Shown here: positions 17,001-25,241 of the stretch, piece after piece
How the letters are laid out: every line of letters begins with the position of its first letter
How positions within the stretch are numbered: position 1 is the first letter of the stretch
Notes under the pieces: model-generated
What the model was told of the DNA's origin: nothing
The model's input: the letters and a program-made list of their open reading frames with translations, nothing else
Databases searched by the model: none
Assembly: GCF_020073745.1 (NCBI RefSeq)
Contig: NZ_JAIRAU010000039.1
Span: 62,001-126,000 of the forward strand
DNA length: 64,000 nucleotides
DNA from: Nannocystis pusilla
GTDB taxonomy: Bacteria; Myxococcota_A; Polyangia; Nannocystales; Nannocystaceae
Direction: 5' to 3'
Translations under genes and position numbers: made by a program

Positions 17001-20000
17001 CCGGGCGCGCGGCTCCGACAGCCCGCGCAGCTCGGTCTCGAGCACGTCGACCAGCTCCTGCCAGCTCTTGTTGCGCTCGAGCAGCCGCTGCAGCGCGTGC
17101 AGCGACGGCCCGTGCTTGGCGTCGATCTCGATCGCGTTGCGGTAGCAGCCGATCGCCCGCCGCGTGTCGGCCAGGCGGCTCTCGCACAGCCCGCCCATCG
17201 TGTGCAGCAGCGCCACCGCGGCCTTGCCCGGCGGCGTGATCGCCAGCTCGCGCTCGTAGGTGCCGAGCAGCTCGTCCCAGCGACCTGTCCGATGGTACAG
17301 GCGACCGATGCTCGCCAGCGCCGGCGCGTACTTCGGGTCGACCTCGAGCACGCGGCGCAGGCGGACCAGCGCGCCGTCGCGGTCGTCGAGCTTCTCGTCG
17401 AGCACCTCGCCGGCGCGGTGCAGCAACTGGACGATGCGCGGCTTGTCGAGCGTCTTGCTGGCCTCGAGCTCGATCGCCTCGACCAGCTCCTTGTAGCGCC
17501 CCGCAACCTCGCAGGCCCGCTGCAGCGCGTGGATCGCCCCGATGTGGTCGGGGTCGATCTTGAGGATCCGGCGGTACGTGTGGGCCGCCTGGACCGGCTC
17601 GTTGAGGTAGTCGATGTAGAGGTCGGCGATCCGCGTCAGGTAGGCGATCCGGCGGTCGTCCTCCTCCGCCGAGTCGATGCCGCGCTCGAGCAGCTCGATC
17701 AGCTCGTGGTGGCGACCGGCGGCGGCGAACAGCCGCAGCAGCGCCTTGAACGACGTCGCCAGCCCCGGGTGCAGCGTCAGCGCGCGCGAGTGGTACTCCA
17801 TCGCCCGCTCCGGATCCTCGAGCTGGATCTCGTGGATCTCCGCCATCCTGGTGTAGGCCGCGGCCGCGCGCTGGGCGTCGTTGACCGCCTCGGCCTCGGC
17901 CTGCAGCATGTGCAGCAGCCGGTCCCACAGCTTCTTGCGCGTCAGCAGCTTCGACAGCGCGCGCAGGCCCGGGCGGTACGCCGGCTCGATCGCCAGCGCC
18001 TGCTCGTACCAGCGCATCGCCTCGTCCTCGTTGTGCAGGCGGTTCTCGACGATGTCGCCGATCTGGTAGAGGACGCTGATCTTCTCCGAGGGCAGCTCGA
18101 GCAGCTCGACCAGCGCCTGCAGCGTGCGCGTCATCGCGTCGTAGCGCTCGGCCGCCTCGTACAGGCGGATCAGCTCCTCGAGCACCAGGCGGTAGCGCGG
18201 GCTCTCGGCGACCGAGCGCTCGAGCGCGGCGATCGCCTTGTCGCGGCTGCCGAGCCGCTCCGAGTGGATGCGGGCGATCCGGTAGTAGGCCATCGCCCGC
18301 ACGTCGGCGTCGTTCAGCTGCTGCGCCTCGCGCTCGAGCACGCTGATGAGCTCGCGCCAGCGGCTCTGCCCGTGGTGCAGGCGCTTGAGCGCCGCGAACG
18401 CCCCCGACGCCGCCGGGTCGAGGTCGAGCGCCGTCTCGAGCAGCTCGACCGACGAGCCGACGCTCTTCAGCCGGACCTCGGCCAGGTGCGCCCGGCGGGC
18501 CACCAGCGCCGAGCGCAGGCGCGGGTCCTTCTCGACCGCGCTGGCCAGCTGGGCCACCGTGCGCTCGAGCTGATCCCACGACCCTGCCCGCGTGTCGAGC
18601 TGCTCGAGCGAGCGCAGGTAGGCCACGTTGCTCGGGTCGAGGTCGCGGGCCTGGGCGAACGTCGCCCGCGCCTCGCCCTCGTTGCCGAGCCCGTCGAGCA
18701 GCACCGACGCCTTGGCCGCCAGCAGCGCCGCCTTGCGCTTCTGCTCCGACGTCAGCCGGATCTCGGTGTCGAACAGCGGCAGCGCGCGCGACCAGTTCTT
18801 CTGCGCCAGCAGCGTCCGCCGCGCCCCGCGGACCACCGGCAGGAACTCGGGCGCGAGCCCGTGCGCGCGCAGGTAGTAGGTCCCCGCCTGCGCCACGTCG
18901 CCGAGCGGGTACTCGTAGAGCCGCCCGATCTCGTACGACAGCCGGGCCGCGCGGAACAGGTCGGGCTGGGTCGCCAGCTCGGCCTCCCACGCCTCGATCT
19001 GGGCCTGCGCCGCGCGCAGGAACGGGTTCTCGGCCGCCATCGCCGGGCTCGAGATCGTGCGCGTCACCGGCCCCGACGGCCCGCGAGCGCCCTGCTGCGC
19101 CGCCGGGACGCCCGAGGGCCCGGACATCGGCGTGGTGCGGGTCCGCGGCGGCTCGCCGGGCGTCGCCGGCGCTGGCCCCGAGGACCTGTCCCCGGGGACC
19201 TGTCCCGGAGCACCTGGCACCGGGGGCCTGTCCGAAGGGACCTGTCCTCGCGGGCCGGTGGGAGGCGGCGCGCCGCGGCTGAGCAGGCGGGTGCGCAGCG
19301 CCTCGGGCATCGGCGCCGGCGCGCCCGGGCGCGGCGTGGTGTCGGGGTTGGTGGACAGGCGCGTCGCCGAGTCCGAGGCGCGCGGCGCCTCGACGGGCGC
19401 TCTGGCCGCCGAGACCACGTTCGGATCGATCTCTCCGTCACGGGCCGTCACCGCGAGCGCGTCCACCTTCGCTGCCGCGGGCGGCGGCTGCGGCGCCTCG
19501 GCGTCGATGTCGACCTCGAGCTCGACCGGAATCGTCTTCACCCCGCTGGCGCTCGGCCCCTCGTCGGTCTTGCCGGTGCGGCTCGCCGGGGGCGCTGCCG
19601 CGGCCGATTGCGCGGCCGGTAGCGTGGCAGCCGCCGGCGCGGCCGGTTGCGGCTGCGACGGCGCCTTCAGGCTGGGGCCGCTGCCGATCAGCGTGGTGCT
19701 GCCGAACCCCGGCGTCGGTCGTGAGCCTCGCATCGGCATCGAGCCGAGCCCCTTGCCGAGTCCGGACAGCCCCAGGCTCGGCGGCGCCGGCTTGCCGGGC
19801 TCGGCCGCCGCGGGCTTGGGCTCGCTGAGCTTCGCGAACGGTCGCACCGGCTCGCTCGCCTTCGGTGGCACCGGCGCCGGCGCCGGCTTCGGCGGCTCCG
19901 CCTTCACTTCTGGCGGTCGCGGCGCCGGCGGCACCGGCGGCGCCTTCGGTGGTGGTGCCGGTGCTTCTTGCAGCTCGATGTCCTCGTCGAGTTCGACCTC

Positions 20001-20210
20001 GAGCGGCGGCATCGTGGGCATCGGCGGGATCGCGCCGGGTCGGGTCGCCACGCCCAGACCGGTCGCTCGCTCGTCGACGATGATCGCGTCGAACAGATCC
20101 GCGGGATCGCGCGGAATCTCGTCCTCGGTCAGCGGTCCGCCGGGAAGAGTGATCGGAGGCCGACCAGGAGAGCTCGGGGGCTTTCCACCCTTGTCGTCTT
20201 GCTGCGCCAC
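14088..20210 (-). CDS. Giant tetratricopeptide-repeat protein
   Basis: Very long TPR protein of 2040 aa, start GTG at 20210 (MAQQDDKGGKPP). Residues ~1-400 are Pro/Ala-rich, low complexity and acidic in places (VELDEDIELQEAP), with no signal peptide, so probably cytosolic. From ~420 to ~1800 come some three dozen TPR-like helix pairs (for example EAMRWYEQALAIEPAYRPGLRAL and similar), suggesting a solenoid scaffold. The last ~240 residues form a separate domain (KEKITARSGNPLRGFVDKIAGLFGLPDYDLYVYRG). Its start is 309 bases from that of a divergent pseudokinase gene, which hints at a shared pathway. Copies of the dispersed palindrome lie at 15824, 17285 and 19181-19255; the last is in the Pro-rich head. 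Confidence 0.85.
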   Translation of the reverse strand: MAQQDDKGGKPPSSPGRPPITLPGGPLTEDEIPRDPADLFDAIIVDERATGLGVATRPGAIPPMPTMPPLEVELDEDIELQEAPAPPPKAPPVPPAPRPPEVKAEPPKPAPAPVPPKASEPVRPFAKLSEPKPAAAEPGKPAPPSLGLSGLGKGLGSMPMRGSRPTPGFGSTTLIGSGPSLKAPSQPQPAAPAAATLPAAQSAAAAPPASRTGKTDEGPSASGVKTIPVELEVDIDAEAPQPPPAAAKVDALAVTARDGEIDPNVVSAARAPVEAPRASDSATRLSTNPDTTPRPGAPAPMPEALRTRLLSRGAPPPTGPRGQVPSDRPPVPGAPGQVPGDRSSGPAPATPGEPPRTRTTPMSGPSGVPAAQQGARGPSGPVTRTISSPAMAAENPFLRAAQAQIEAWEAELATQPDLFRAARLSYEIGRLYEYPLGDVAQAGTYYLRAHGLAPEFLPVVRGARRTLLAQKNWSRALPLFDTEIRLTSEQKRKAALLAAKASVLLDGLGNEGEARATFAQARDLDPSNVAYLRSLEQLDTRAGSWDQLERTVAQLASAVEKDPRLRSALVARRAHLAEVRLKSVGSSVELLETALDLDPAASGAFAALKRLHHGQSRWRELISVLEREAQQLNDADVRAMAYYRIARIHSERLGSRDKAIAALERSVAESPRYRLVLEELIRLYEAAERYDAMTRTLQALVELLELPSEKISVLYQIGDIVENRLHNEDEAMRWYEQALAIEPAYRPGLRALSKLLTRKKLWDRLLHMLQAEAEAVNDAQRAAAAYTRMAEIHEIQLEDPERAMEYHSRALTLHPGLATSFKALLRLFAAAGRHHELIELLERGIDSAEEDDRRIAYLTRIADLYIDYLNEPVQAAHTYRRILKIDPDHIGAIHALQRACEVAGRYKELVEAIELEASKTLDKPRIVQLLHRAGEVLDEKLDDRDGALVRLRRVLEVDPKYAPALASIGRLYHRTGRWDELLGTYERELAITPPGKAAVALLHTMGGLCESRLADTRRAIGCYRNAIEIDAKHGPSLHALQRLLERNKSWQELVDVLETELRGLSEPRARAQVAYRIGRVYEEHLTDAPRAVVAYQAALQALGDYRPALDGLARVRAALEAWPGVVEDLAQEAAMSKDASLATAALLRAGEVFAEQLGQPERAIAAYERVLEREQGNLAAMLALDALYRQQGMWKSLADLQLRLAKHVGDDGAKVAALRELARLYEGPVGADVDTIRNTYASVLQKSPSDPFALSGLERLAIAARDDQTLARIDAQIVGTEGEDPTLLGAYYTRLGETLERAGSLQSAAKSYEMALVGDPESLGAILGLVRVSTLIDDPRALAAAKARLAAAERSGETAANLLVETAKIRLQRLDDPEAATRDLELALERYPDHAEAADMLYKILLMLEQGTRLLEKLSQAAAAARGAERSAALWLRIAELYADELGNLAGGISVLRRVLRDRPRHVPMLLFLADLYNRNAQWGDAAEIYGEILQVASSPEALFTANRNLAGLLSDHIGDLPRARACLEAALQARPDDRGALLALTDVYARMGDGSAAAETARRLLRASTTIDDRVAAIVHLAHIELHQGRRAQGLEALLSAVALEGPDGVAASEYAKQVQTADDWELYEQALMRHLQQVAGDDAKLGRAYLELARVQGEAMQRSDKAMATLEFGIAEVRQNLPLRLALGERLRAQGLAEQGGTVFRQAAALYPASPDPWRGLVQCYVDRGKMAEAALGLGPLCVLGAASESDMRALTRMTPKPASAIPNSFAPEVLRTHLDRSPQGAVAEKLINAISLSLSKLYLGDLNRFSVNVKEKITARSGNPLRGFVDKIAGLFGLPDYDLYVYRGAGTTVSLEFGALPVVLVPATVLRLSEPQQAFVIARALAYVQRGLQAVTRFKASELMLILAAAARTAAPNYGSNLADPSALDDLQRRIVKVLGRRERQVLQEVSAEYAQSAPVDFHAWYADLKTTSLRAAALIAADLPSCAALLRQEDQALLYLEGEELVFNSEVIADLLRFWCSEGAIELRRRTGLLTQ
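15822..15840. repeat. TGTCC-N4-GGACA palindrome inside TPR gene
   Basis: Exact core TGTCC-CGAA-GGACA at 15824-15837, identical to the copies at 904 and 24597. It lies in frame between two TPR helices (LRRVLRDRPRHVP). Confidence 0.85.
17283..17301. repeat. Imperfect palindrome inside TPR gene
   Basis: ACCTGTCCGATGGTACAGG, with complete CCTGT/ACAGG outer arms and a changed core, in a TPR repeat (LYHRTGRWDEL). Confidence 0.6.
19181..19255. repeat. Palindrome array in TPR gene head
   Basis: About four tandem degenerate copies in 75 bases (ACCTGTCCCCGGGGAC, CCTGTCCCGGAGCACC, GCCTGTCCGAAGGGAC, CCTGTCCTCGCGGG). In frame they encode a Pro/Gly/Arg-rich part of the low-complexity head, so this looks like copies expanding in a tolerant region. 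Confidence 0.75.
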
Positions 20211-20519
20211 GGTGACGCGAGTATGCCCGATCCGGGAGCCAATGGATTCGCAGGCCGGCCGCGTGTGCCGCGAAATCCGCCGTCCCGGGGCCGCCTCGCA
20301 CGTTTTCGCGCAAATCACGCGGCGCGCCGCACCCGGCGGCGCACCGACGATCCCCCGCGTGGTCGGCGTCGCCGTGACGGGCCCGTAGCGACGCCGTTCG
20401 CCGGTGACCGAGGATCGGGGCCCGATCGCCGCCGCCATCGATCTGACCTATGGGCCAGCCTCGAGATCGCAAAAACCTTGCGCTCGACCGCCCGCTGGTC
20501 ACTATGCTCCTCGCGGCAC
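20211..20519. other. Divergent intergenic region, TPR gene / pseudokinase
   Basis: This 309-base gap must hold both promoters. I see no convincing -10/-35 pair, RNA structure or repeat in it. Confidence 0.5.
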
Positions 20520-22289
20520 ATGGCGAGCACCGACCACGGCGTGATGACCTCGAGGCCAGGTTCGATCCTGGCCGGGCGTTGGCGCGTCGTCGGCGACCTC
20601 GGCCGTGGTCCGCTCGGCGAGCTCATGCGCGCCGAGGATCTCGAGCTCGCGCGCCCCGTCGCGGTGAGGTTCGTGCCCCCCGAGCTGGCCGGCGGCGACG
20701 ACCTGTACGCGCGGCTCGAGCTGCGGTGCACCCGCAACCTCCGCCTCCCGCGCGGCGACGTCCCGCTGCTCGCCGATCTCGTCGATCTCCTCGACGTCGG
20801 CCGCGACGAGCGCGGGCAGCTGTTCCTCGTCACCGACGTGTTCCCCGGCCACAACCTCGCCGACGTGCTCGCGCGCGAGGGCCCGCCGCCGTGGCAGCGG
20901 CTGCGCGCGTTGCTGGTGCGCGCCTGCCAGATCGTGCACCTGTCCCATGAGCACGGAATGATCCGCCAGGATCTTTCGACCAGCGCGCTCTACCCGGTGC
21001 GCGACAAGAACGACCCCGGCACGCTCAAGGTCGTCAGCCCCGGCTTGATGGTCGCCGGCGGCGGTCGCGTGTGGTCGTGCCCCGAGCCGCGCGCCGCGGC
21101 GATGCTGGCCCGCTACGCCGCGCCCGAGCAGATCAGCACCGGCGTCGTCGATCGCCGCACCGACGTCTACGCCCTCGGCGTCATCCTCTACGAGTGCCTC
21201 ACCGGCCGCGTCCCGTTCGCCGACGCCCGCCCGGCCCACGTCCTCGCCGCCCACCTCATCACCCCGCCCGCGCCGTTCACCGCCGCCGTCCGGCGCAAGC
21301 TCCCCGCCGAGCTCGAGGCGATCGTCCTGCGCGCGCTCGCCAAGTCGCCCGACGATCGCTGGCCCACGGTGATGGCGCTCGCCAACGCCATGGCCGCGAT
21401 CGAGGTCGGGCGCTGCGAGTTCAGCGGCATGCTCGACACCGGCGACGCCGACGACCCCGCCGAGCACCTCGAGCCGCAGGCTCCGGCCACCAGCATGCGG
21501 GTCGACCGCGCGCGCCTGTCCGGAAGGGCAGGTCTCGTGTGGGCCGCCGATCCCGGGAGCACCGGCGAGCACGCCCTGCGCGACCTCCTCGACGCCGGCG
21601 AGTCGGGCCTCGGCCTCGCGTCGGCCAGCAGCAGCGCCTCGCTGTCGCGCCCGGACGGCGTCGAGGAGAGCTCCCCGGCCCTCGCGTACGACTCGGCGAC
21701 CCGCTGGGCCGCCCCCTCGTCGGCCGCGCCGCCAGCCATCGCCCCGCGTCGGCTCGCCCCGTGGCTGCTCGCCTGCGGCCTCTCGATCTTCACCGCCGGC
21801 GTCGTCAGCGTCGGCCTGCGCCCTGCATCCGACGGCGCGCCCCCTCCGACCGTGGTGAGCGCCGGCGATCCGGTCGCCCATTCCCCCTCCGACTCCCGGT
21901 CGAGCCGCCCGAGCCCGCTGGTCCCCGCCTCCGTCCGCTTCGACGCGCTCGGGTCCGGACACCTCCCGGAGGCCTCGCCGGTCGACCCGTCGCCGCCCGT
22001 CGACGCGACCGCGTCCACCGGCCCCCAGGGCGCCGCGTCGCCCGGGGCCGATCCCGCTTCCGGCCCGACCGCCGGAGCGAGGCCCGCGGGCGCTCCCCCC
22101 GTGTCCCCTCGCGTCCCTGCCGCGCTCCCCACGACCCCTCCAGTCCCGGGCGTCGACGCCGAGGTCCACGACCGGCCGCCGTCGCTCAAGCCACGCAAGT
22201 CGGCTCCGCAGCCGCGCAAGAGGGTCTCCGGCAGCGAGCACGACCTGCCCGATCCGGCCGCGCCCGAGCCCGCCGGCCCGACCGACTGA
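20520..22289 (+). CDS. Serine/threonine kinase-like protein, probable pseudokinase
   Basis: Membrane-anchored kinase-fold protein of 589 aa, start ATG at 20520. The kinase lobe (~18-285) keeps the overall pattern and the YAAPEQ loop (199-204), but key residues are altered: the VAIK lysine is Arg50 (VAVRFV), HRDLKxxN reads RQDLSTSA with Asp151 kept and Asn replaced by Ala156, and DFG reads SPG (Ser173). So phosphotransfer is unlikely; a scaffold or ligand-sensing role is inferred. A Ser/Ala-rich linker is followed by one transmembrane helix (LAPWLLACGLSIFTAGVVSV) and a Pro-rich extracytoplasmic tail. It is divergent from the giant TPR gene. Two palindrome copies are within (20936-20955 and 21514-21533). 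Confidence 0.85.
   Translation: MASTDHGVMTSRPGSILAGRWRVVGDLGRGPLGELMRAEDLELARPVAVRFVPPELAGGDDLYARLELRCTRNLRLPRGDVPLLADLVDLLDVGRDERGQLFLVTDVFPGHNLADVLAREGPPPWQRLRALLVRACQIVHLSHEHGMIRQDLSTSALYPVRDKNDPGTLKVVSPGLMVAGGGRVWSCPEPRAAAMLARYAAPEQISTGVVDRRTDVYALGVILYECLTGRVPFADARPAHVLAAHLITPPAPFTAAVRRKLPAELEAIVLRALAKSPDDRWPTVMALANAMAAIEVGRCEFSGMLDTGDADDPAEHLEPQAPATSMRVDRARLSGRAGLVWAADPGSTGEHALRDLLDAGESGLGLASASSSASLSRPDGVEESSPALAYDSATRWAAPSSAAPPAIAPRRLAPWLLACGLSIFTAGVVSVGLRPASDGAPPPTVVSAGDPVAHSPSDSRSSRPSPLVPASVRFDALGSGHLPEASPVDPSPPVDATASTGPQGAASPGADPASGPTAGARPAGAPPVSPRVPAALPTTPPVPGVDAEVHDRPPSLKPRKSAPQPRKRVSGSEHDLPDPAAPEPAGPTD
21514..21533. repeat. Imperfect palindrome inside pseudokinase gene
   Basis: GCCTGTCCGGAAGGGCAGGT, with outer arms complete and one core mismatch. 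It encodes LSGRAGL in the juxtamembrane linker. Confidence 0.65.
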
Positions 22290-22405
22290 CAGGCGTGTGA
22301 CTTTACGGTCCCGCGTGCCGCGGCGACCGCCCCTCCGGGCACGCCGGGCGCATCCGGGGCCGACCGCGGCGGAGGGTTTGCCACCGCCTCCGCCATCGCC
22401 TATCC

Positions 22406-22768
22406 ATGATGTCCATGGGTTCATACGAACACGACGACGACGATCGCCCCAGCGCCGCTGCCCGGTTCGCCAAGGGCTCGCTGCTCGTCCTCGGCGGCCT
22501 GTTCGCCCTGATGATCGCCGCGCGGATGGTCTTCGGCCTGTTCTTCGCGGTCCTCGGCAACGTCCTGTTCGTCGGCGCGCTCGCCGGCGCCGGCTACATC
22601 GGTTATCGCCTGGTCGCCGGCAGCGGCGAGCGCAAGGCCGTCACCGGCGGCCGCAGCGCCCGCGCTCTCGGCCCCGGCCGCAAGCGCGGCGGCGACGACT
22701 TCGAGCGCAAGATGCGGGAGCTCGACGCGATCGAGCGCCGCCTCGACGCCGAGATCTCGAAGCGCTGA
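22406..22768 (+). CDS. Small membrane protein
   Basis: Protein of 120 aa with an acidic N-terminus (YEHDDDDRP), one long or two close hydrophobic segments (~26-70: LLVLGGLFALMIAARMVFGLF and FVGALAGAGYIGYRLVAG), then a basic linker and a C-terminal charged helix (FERKMRELDAIERRLDAEISKR) that could be a short coiled coil. The pattern fits an inner-membrane protein with a cytosolic helix, but no family is recognised. An alternative start is the ATG at 22412. It sits 116 bases after the pseudokinase gene in the same direction, so a shared transcript is possible. It is followed by a palindrome cluster. Confidence 0.7.
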   Translation: MMSMGSYEHDDDDRPSAAARFAKGSLLVLGGLFALMIAARMVFGLFFAVLGNVLFVGALAGAGYIGYRLVAGSGERKAVTGGRSARALGPGRKRGGDDFERKMRELDAIERRLDAEISKR

Positions 22769-22783
22769 GGGCCTGGTCGTTCG

Positions 22784-22830
22784 TACATGTCCTGTAGAAC
22801 AGGCCCGAACGGACCTGTCCTCCGCAACAT
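22784..22830. repeat. Palindrome cluster after membrane-protein gene
   Basis: Two abutting copies (ACATGTCCTGTAGAACAGG and GGACCTGTCCTCCGCAACAT) starting 16 bases past a stop codon. The rest of the 245-base gap to 23014 shows nothing further. Confidence 0.75.
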
Positions 22831-23013
22831 CCGCGCGCCACCGCCGTCGCGGCCGGCCTCGCAGGGCACCGCTTCGCCCGCTCCCGCACGACTCCCGCCC
22901 GGTGGTCGCCGGTCGGCCCCACGCGAGCGCCCACCCGGGGCGCACGCTCGTGCACGCGAGGCGTCTTCACGGCCCGCATTGATCCCGCGCGCGCTCGCGG
23001 GCACGATCGCCGC

Positions 23014-23736
23014 GTGAGTCGACTGCTGCTCATCCGCCACGGTCAGGCCTCGCTCGGCGCCGCGGACTACGACGTCCTCTCCCCGCTCGGCGAGCAGCAG
23101 GCCGGCGCGCTCGGGTCCTGGATGGCGCGCATGATCGACCCGCCGCACGCCATCTACGCCGGGCCGCGCAAGCGCCAGCGGGACACCGCCGCGCACCTCG
23201 TCGCCGCCGCGCGCTCGGCCGGCGCCGAATTTCCCGCGCCGCAGGAGCTGCTCGAGTTCGACGAGTACCCCGCGATCGTCTTGATGAAGGAGGCCGTGCC
23301 CGAGCTCGCCGCCCGCGACCCCGAGCTCGCCGCCCTGGCGACCGCGTGGATGAGCGCCGAGCGCGGCACCCCCGGCCACCAGCGGGCCTTCGAGCTGGTG
23401 TTTCAGGCCGCCATGCAGCGCTGGCACACCGGCGCGCTCGAGCACCCGGCCGTCGAGCCCTTCCGCGAGTTCCAGGCCCGCGTCGCCCGCGGCCTCGAGC
23501 GGGTCATGCAGCAGCACCCGCGCAAGAGCACCGTCGTGGTCGTCAGCTCGGCCGGGCCGGTCGGCGTCATCACGGCGCTCGCGCTCGGGCTCGACACCTG
23601 GGCTGGCCTCAAGACCAGCTTCATCGTCCACAACGCCTCCGTCACCGAGCTCGCCTACCGGCCCGGCGAGCTGCAGCTGCGGGTCTTCAACGCCCTGCCG
23701 CACATCCACGAGCGCGCCCACGTCACCCTGCGCTGA
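23014..23736 (+). CDS. Histidine phosphatase family protein
   Basis: Phosphoglycerate-mutase-like phosphatase (240 aa), start GTG at 23014. The catalytic RHG motif is at residues 8-10 (LLIRHGQASLG), Arg near 54 lies in GPRKRQRDTA, and the second catalytic His is likely in the VVVVSSAGPVGVIT block, where the usual GH is replaced by SA-G; this departs from the canonical motif and weakens the assignment of activity. It is the first of three same-strand genes with an acyl-CoA dehydrogenase and an APH-fold kinase, an arrangement also seen in other bacteria, so a role in the same acyl-CoA pathway is likely. Confidence 0.8.
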   Translation: MSRLLLIRHGQASLGAADYDVLSPLGEQQAGALGSWMARMIDPPHAIYAGPRKRQRDTAAHLVAAARSAGAEFPAPQELLEFDEYPAIVLMKEAVPELAARDPELAALATAWMSAERGTPGHQRAFELVFQAAMQRWHTGALEHPAVEPFREFQARVARGLERVMQQHPRKSTVVVVSSAGPVGVITALALGLDTWAGLKTSFIVHNASVTELAYRPGELQLRVFNALPHIHERAHVTLR

Positions 23737-23910
23737 GCGGTCACCGCGGCCGCCCGTCGGGCCGCGCGCGCTCGCGGACTTCGGGCGACACCGCCTCGGT
23801 CAACAGAGACCGGGGACGCACGAACCCCCCGCGCGCGACCGACCTCGACCCTCGCCGAGCAGCGCCTCGCCGTGGCCGCGGGCGCACCGCCTGCGGTAGC
23901 CTCGCCACCC

Positions 23911-25116
23911 ATGGACTTCGCGATCCCGCCCGCGACCGCCGCCCTCCTCGACCGCGCCCGCGCCTTCATGCGCGCCCACGTCCTCCCGGCCGAGCCCGTC
24001 GTGCTCGCGCGGGGCGTCGACGCCAGCGCCGACATCATCGCCGGCCTGCGCGCCGCGGCCCGGGCCGAGAACTTGTGGCTGCCGCAGATGGGCACCGACG
24101 CCGGCGGCCTCGGCCTGTCGCTGCTCGACCACGGCATGCTCAGCGAGGTCCTCGGCGCCAGCCCGCTCGGCCACCTCGCCTGCAACTGCCAGGCGCCCGA
24201 CGCCGGCAACATGGAGATCCTCCACCGCTACGCCACCCCGGCCCAGCGCGAGCGCTTCCTCGAGCCGCTGCTGCGCGGCGAGATCCGCAGCTGCTTCGCC
24301 ATGACCGAGCCGGACACCGCCGGCTCCAACCCGACCCAGCTCGCCTGCGCCGCCCGCCTCGACGGCGACCACTACGTCATCGACGGCCGCAAGTGGTTCA
24401 CCACCGGCGCCGACGGGGCCGCCTTCGCCGTCGTCATGGCCGTCACCGATCCCGCCGCCGAGGCCCACCGGCGCGCCAGCATGCTGCTCGTCCCGACCGA
24501 CACCCCCGGCTTCGAGCGCGTCCGCAACGTCCCGATCTTCGGCCACGCCGGCGCCGGCTGGGACTCGCACGCCGAGCTGCGGTTCGCAGCCTGTCGTGTC
24601 CCGAAGGACAGCTTGCTCGGACCGGCCCACGGCGGCTTCGTCATCGCCCAGGAGCGCCTCGGCCCCGGGCGGATCCACCACTGCATGCGCTGGCTCGGGA
24701 TCTGCGAGCGCGCCCTGGCGCTGATGGCCGCGCGCGCCGCCACCCGCGAGCTCGCCCCGGGCGAGCGCCTCGGCGACAAGCAGATCGTCCAGGCCTGGCT
24801 GGCCGAGTGCCGCGCCCGCATCGACGCGGCCCGCCTGCTGGTCCTGCGCACCGCCTGGCTCATCGACCAGCACGGCTTCGCCGCCGCGCGCGACGACATC
24901 TCCCTCATCAAGTTCCACGTCGCCGAGGTCCTGTCCGAGGTCCTCGACCGCGCGATCCAGGTCCACGGCGCCCTCGGCCTCACCGACGACACCGTGCTCG
25001 CCTTCTTCTACACCCGCGAGCGCGGCGCCCGGATCTACGACGGCCCCGACGAGGTCCACAAGGTCGCCGCCGCCCGCCGGATCCTCGCGCGCCACCGCCC
25101 CGGCCGCCCCGGCTGA
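23911..25116 (+). CDS. Acyl-CoA dehydrogenase (ACAD10/11-like)
   Basis: FAD-dependent acyl-CoA dehydrogenase of 401 aa, start ATG at 23911 (MDFAIPP). Visible motifs are LPQMGTDAGGLGLS, CFAMTEPDTAGSNPT (flavin/substrate region), DGDHYVIDGRKWFTTGA, CRVPKDSLLG, and the C-terminal QVHGALGLTDDTVLAFFYTRERGARIYDGPDEVHK, typical of the family. Together with the downstream APH-fold gene it matches a split version of the two-domain mammalian ACAD10/ACAD11 proteins, which process 4-hydroxyacyl-CoAs by phosphorylation and elimination; the same pairing occurs in bacterial levulinate-type pathways. The VPKDS codons form an exact dispersed palindrome (24597-24610) without changing the family spacing. Confidence 0.92.
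   Translation: MDFAIPPATAALLDRARAFMRAHVLPAEPVVLARGVDASADIIAGLRAAARAENLWLPQMGTDAGGLGLSLLDHGMLSEVLGASPLGHLACNCQAPDAGNMEILHRYATPAQRERFLEPLLRGEIRSCFAMTEPDTAGSNPTQLACAARLDGDHYVIDGRKWFTTGADGAAFAVVMAVTDPAAEAHRRASMLLVPTDTPGFERVRNVPIFGHAGAGWDSHAELRFAACRVPKDSLLGPAHGGFVIAQERLGPGRIHHCMRWLGICERALALMAARAATRELAPGERLGDKQIVQAWLAECRARIDAARLLVLRTAWLIDQHGFAAARDDISLIKFHVAEVLSEVLDRAIQVHGALGLTDDTVLAFFYTRERGARIYDGPDEVHKVAAARRILARHRPGRPG
24597..24610. repeat. TGTCC-N4-GGACA palindrome inside acyl-CoA dehydrogenase gene
   Basis: Exact core TGTCC-CGAA-GGACA. It encodes part of the conserved RVPKDSLLG segment, so the motif coincides with conserved amino acids and no extra residues are visible. Confidence 0.85.
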
Positions 25117-25119
25117 CGC

Positions 25120-25241
25120 CACCTGGCCCTTCCGCCCTGCTCTCTCGGACCTGTCCTCACCGACATTTCCGCTTCGACCTGCCCTTCCAGACCTGTCCCT
25201 TCGACCACTCCCCTCGCTCACCGACCTGCCCCGGAGGACTC
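25120..25241. repeat. Palindrome half-copy cluster before phosphotransferase gene
   Basis: Several degenerate ACCTGTCC / ACCTGCCC units (for example at 25149, 25178, 25191, 25224) with GGACT/CCGACAT partners fill the gap after the acyl-CoA dehydrogenase gene. The last unit (ACCTGCCCCGGAGGACTC) contains the GGAGG ribosome site of the downstream gene. Confidence 0.7.

Noticed and set aside
14040..19622. A plus-strand open frame of about 1860 codons opposite the giant TPR gene
   Set aside because: Its product is Arg/Gln/His-rich with no domain pattern, while the minus frame shows clean TPR repeats. It is an antisense shadow caused by high GC.
22784..22830. Insertion-sequence ends (terminal inverted repeats)
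   Set aside because: No transposase-like reading frame lies between any pair of clusters and no target duplication is seen.
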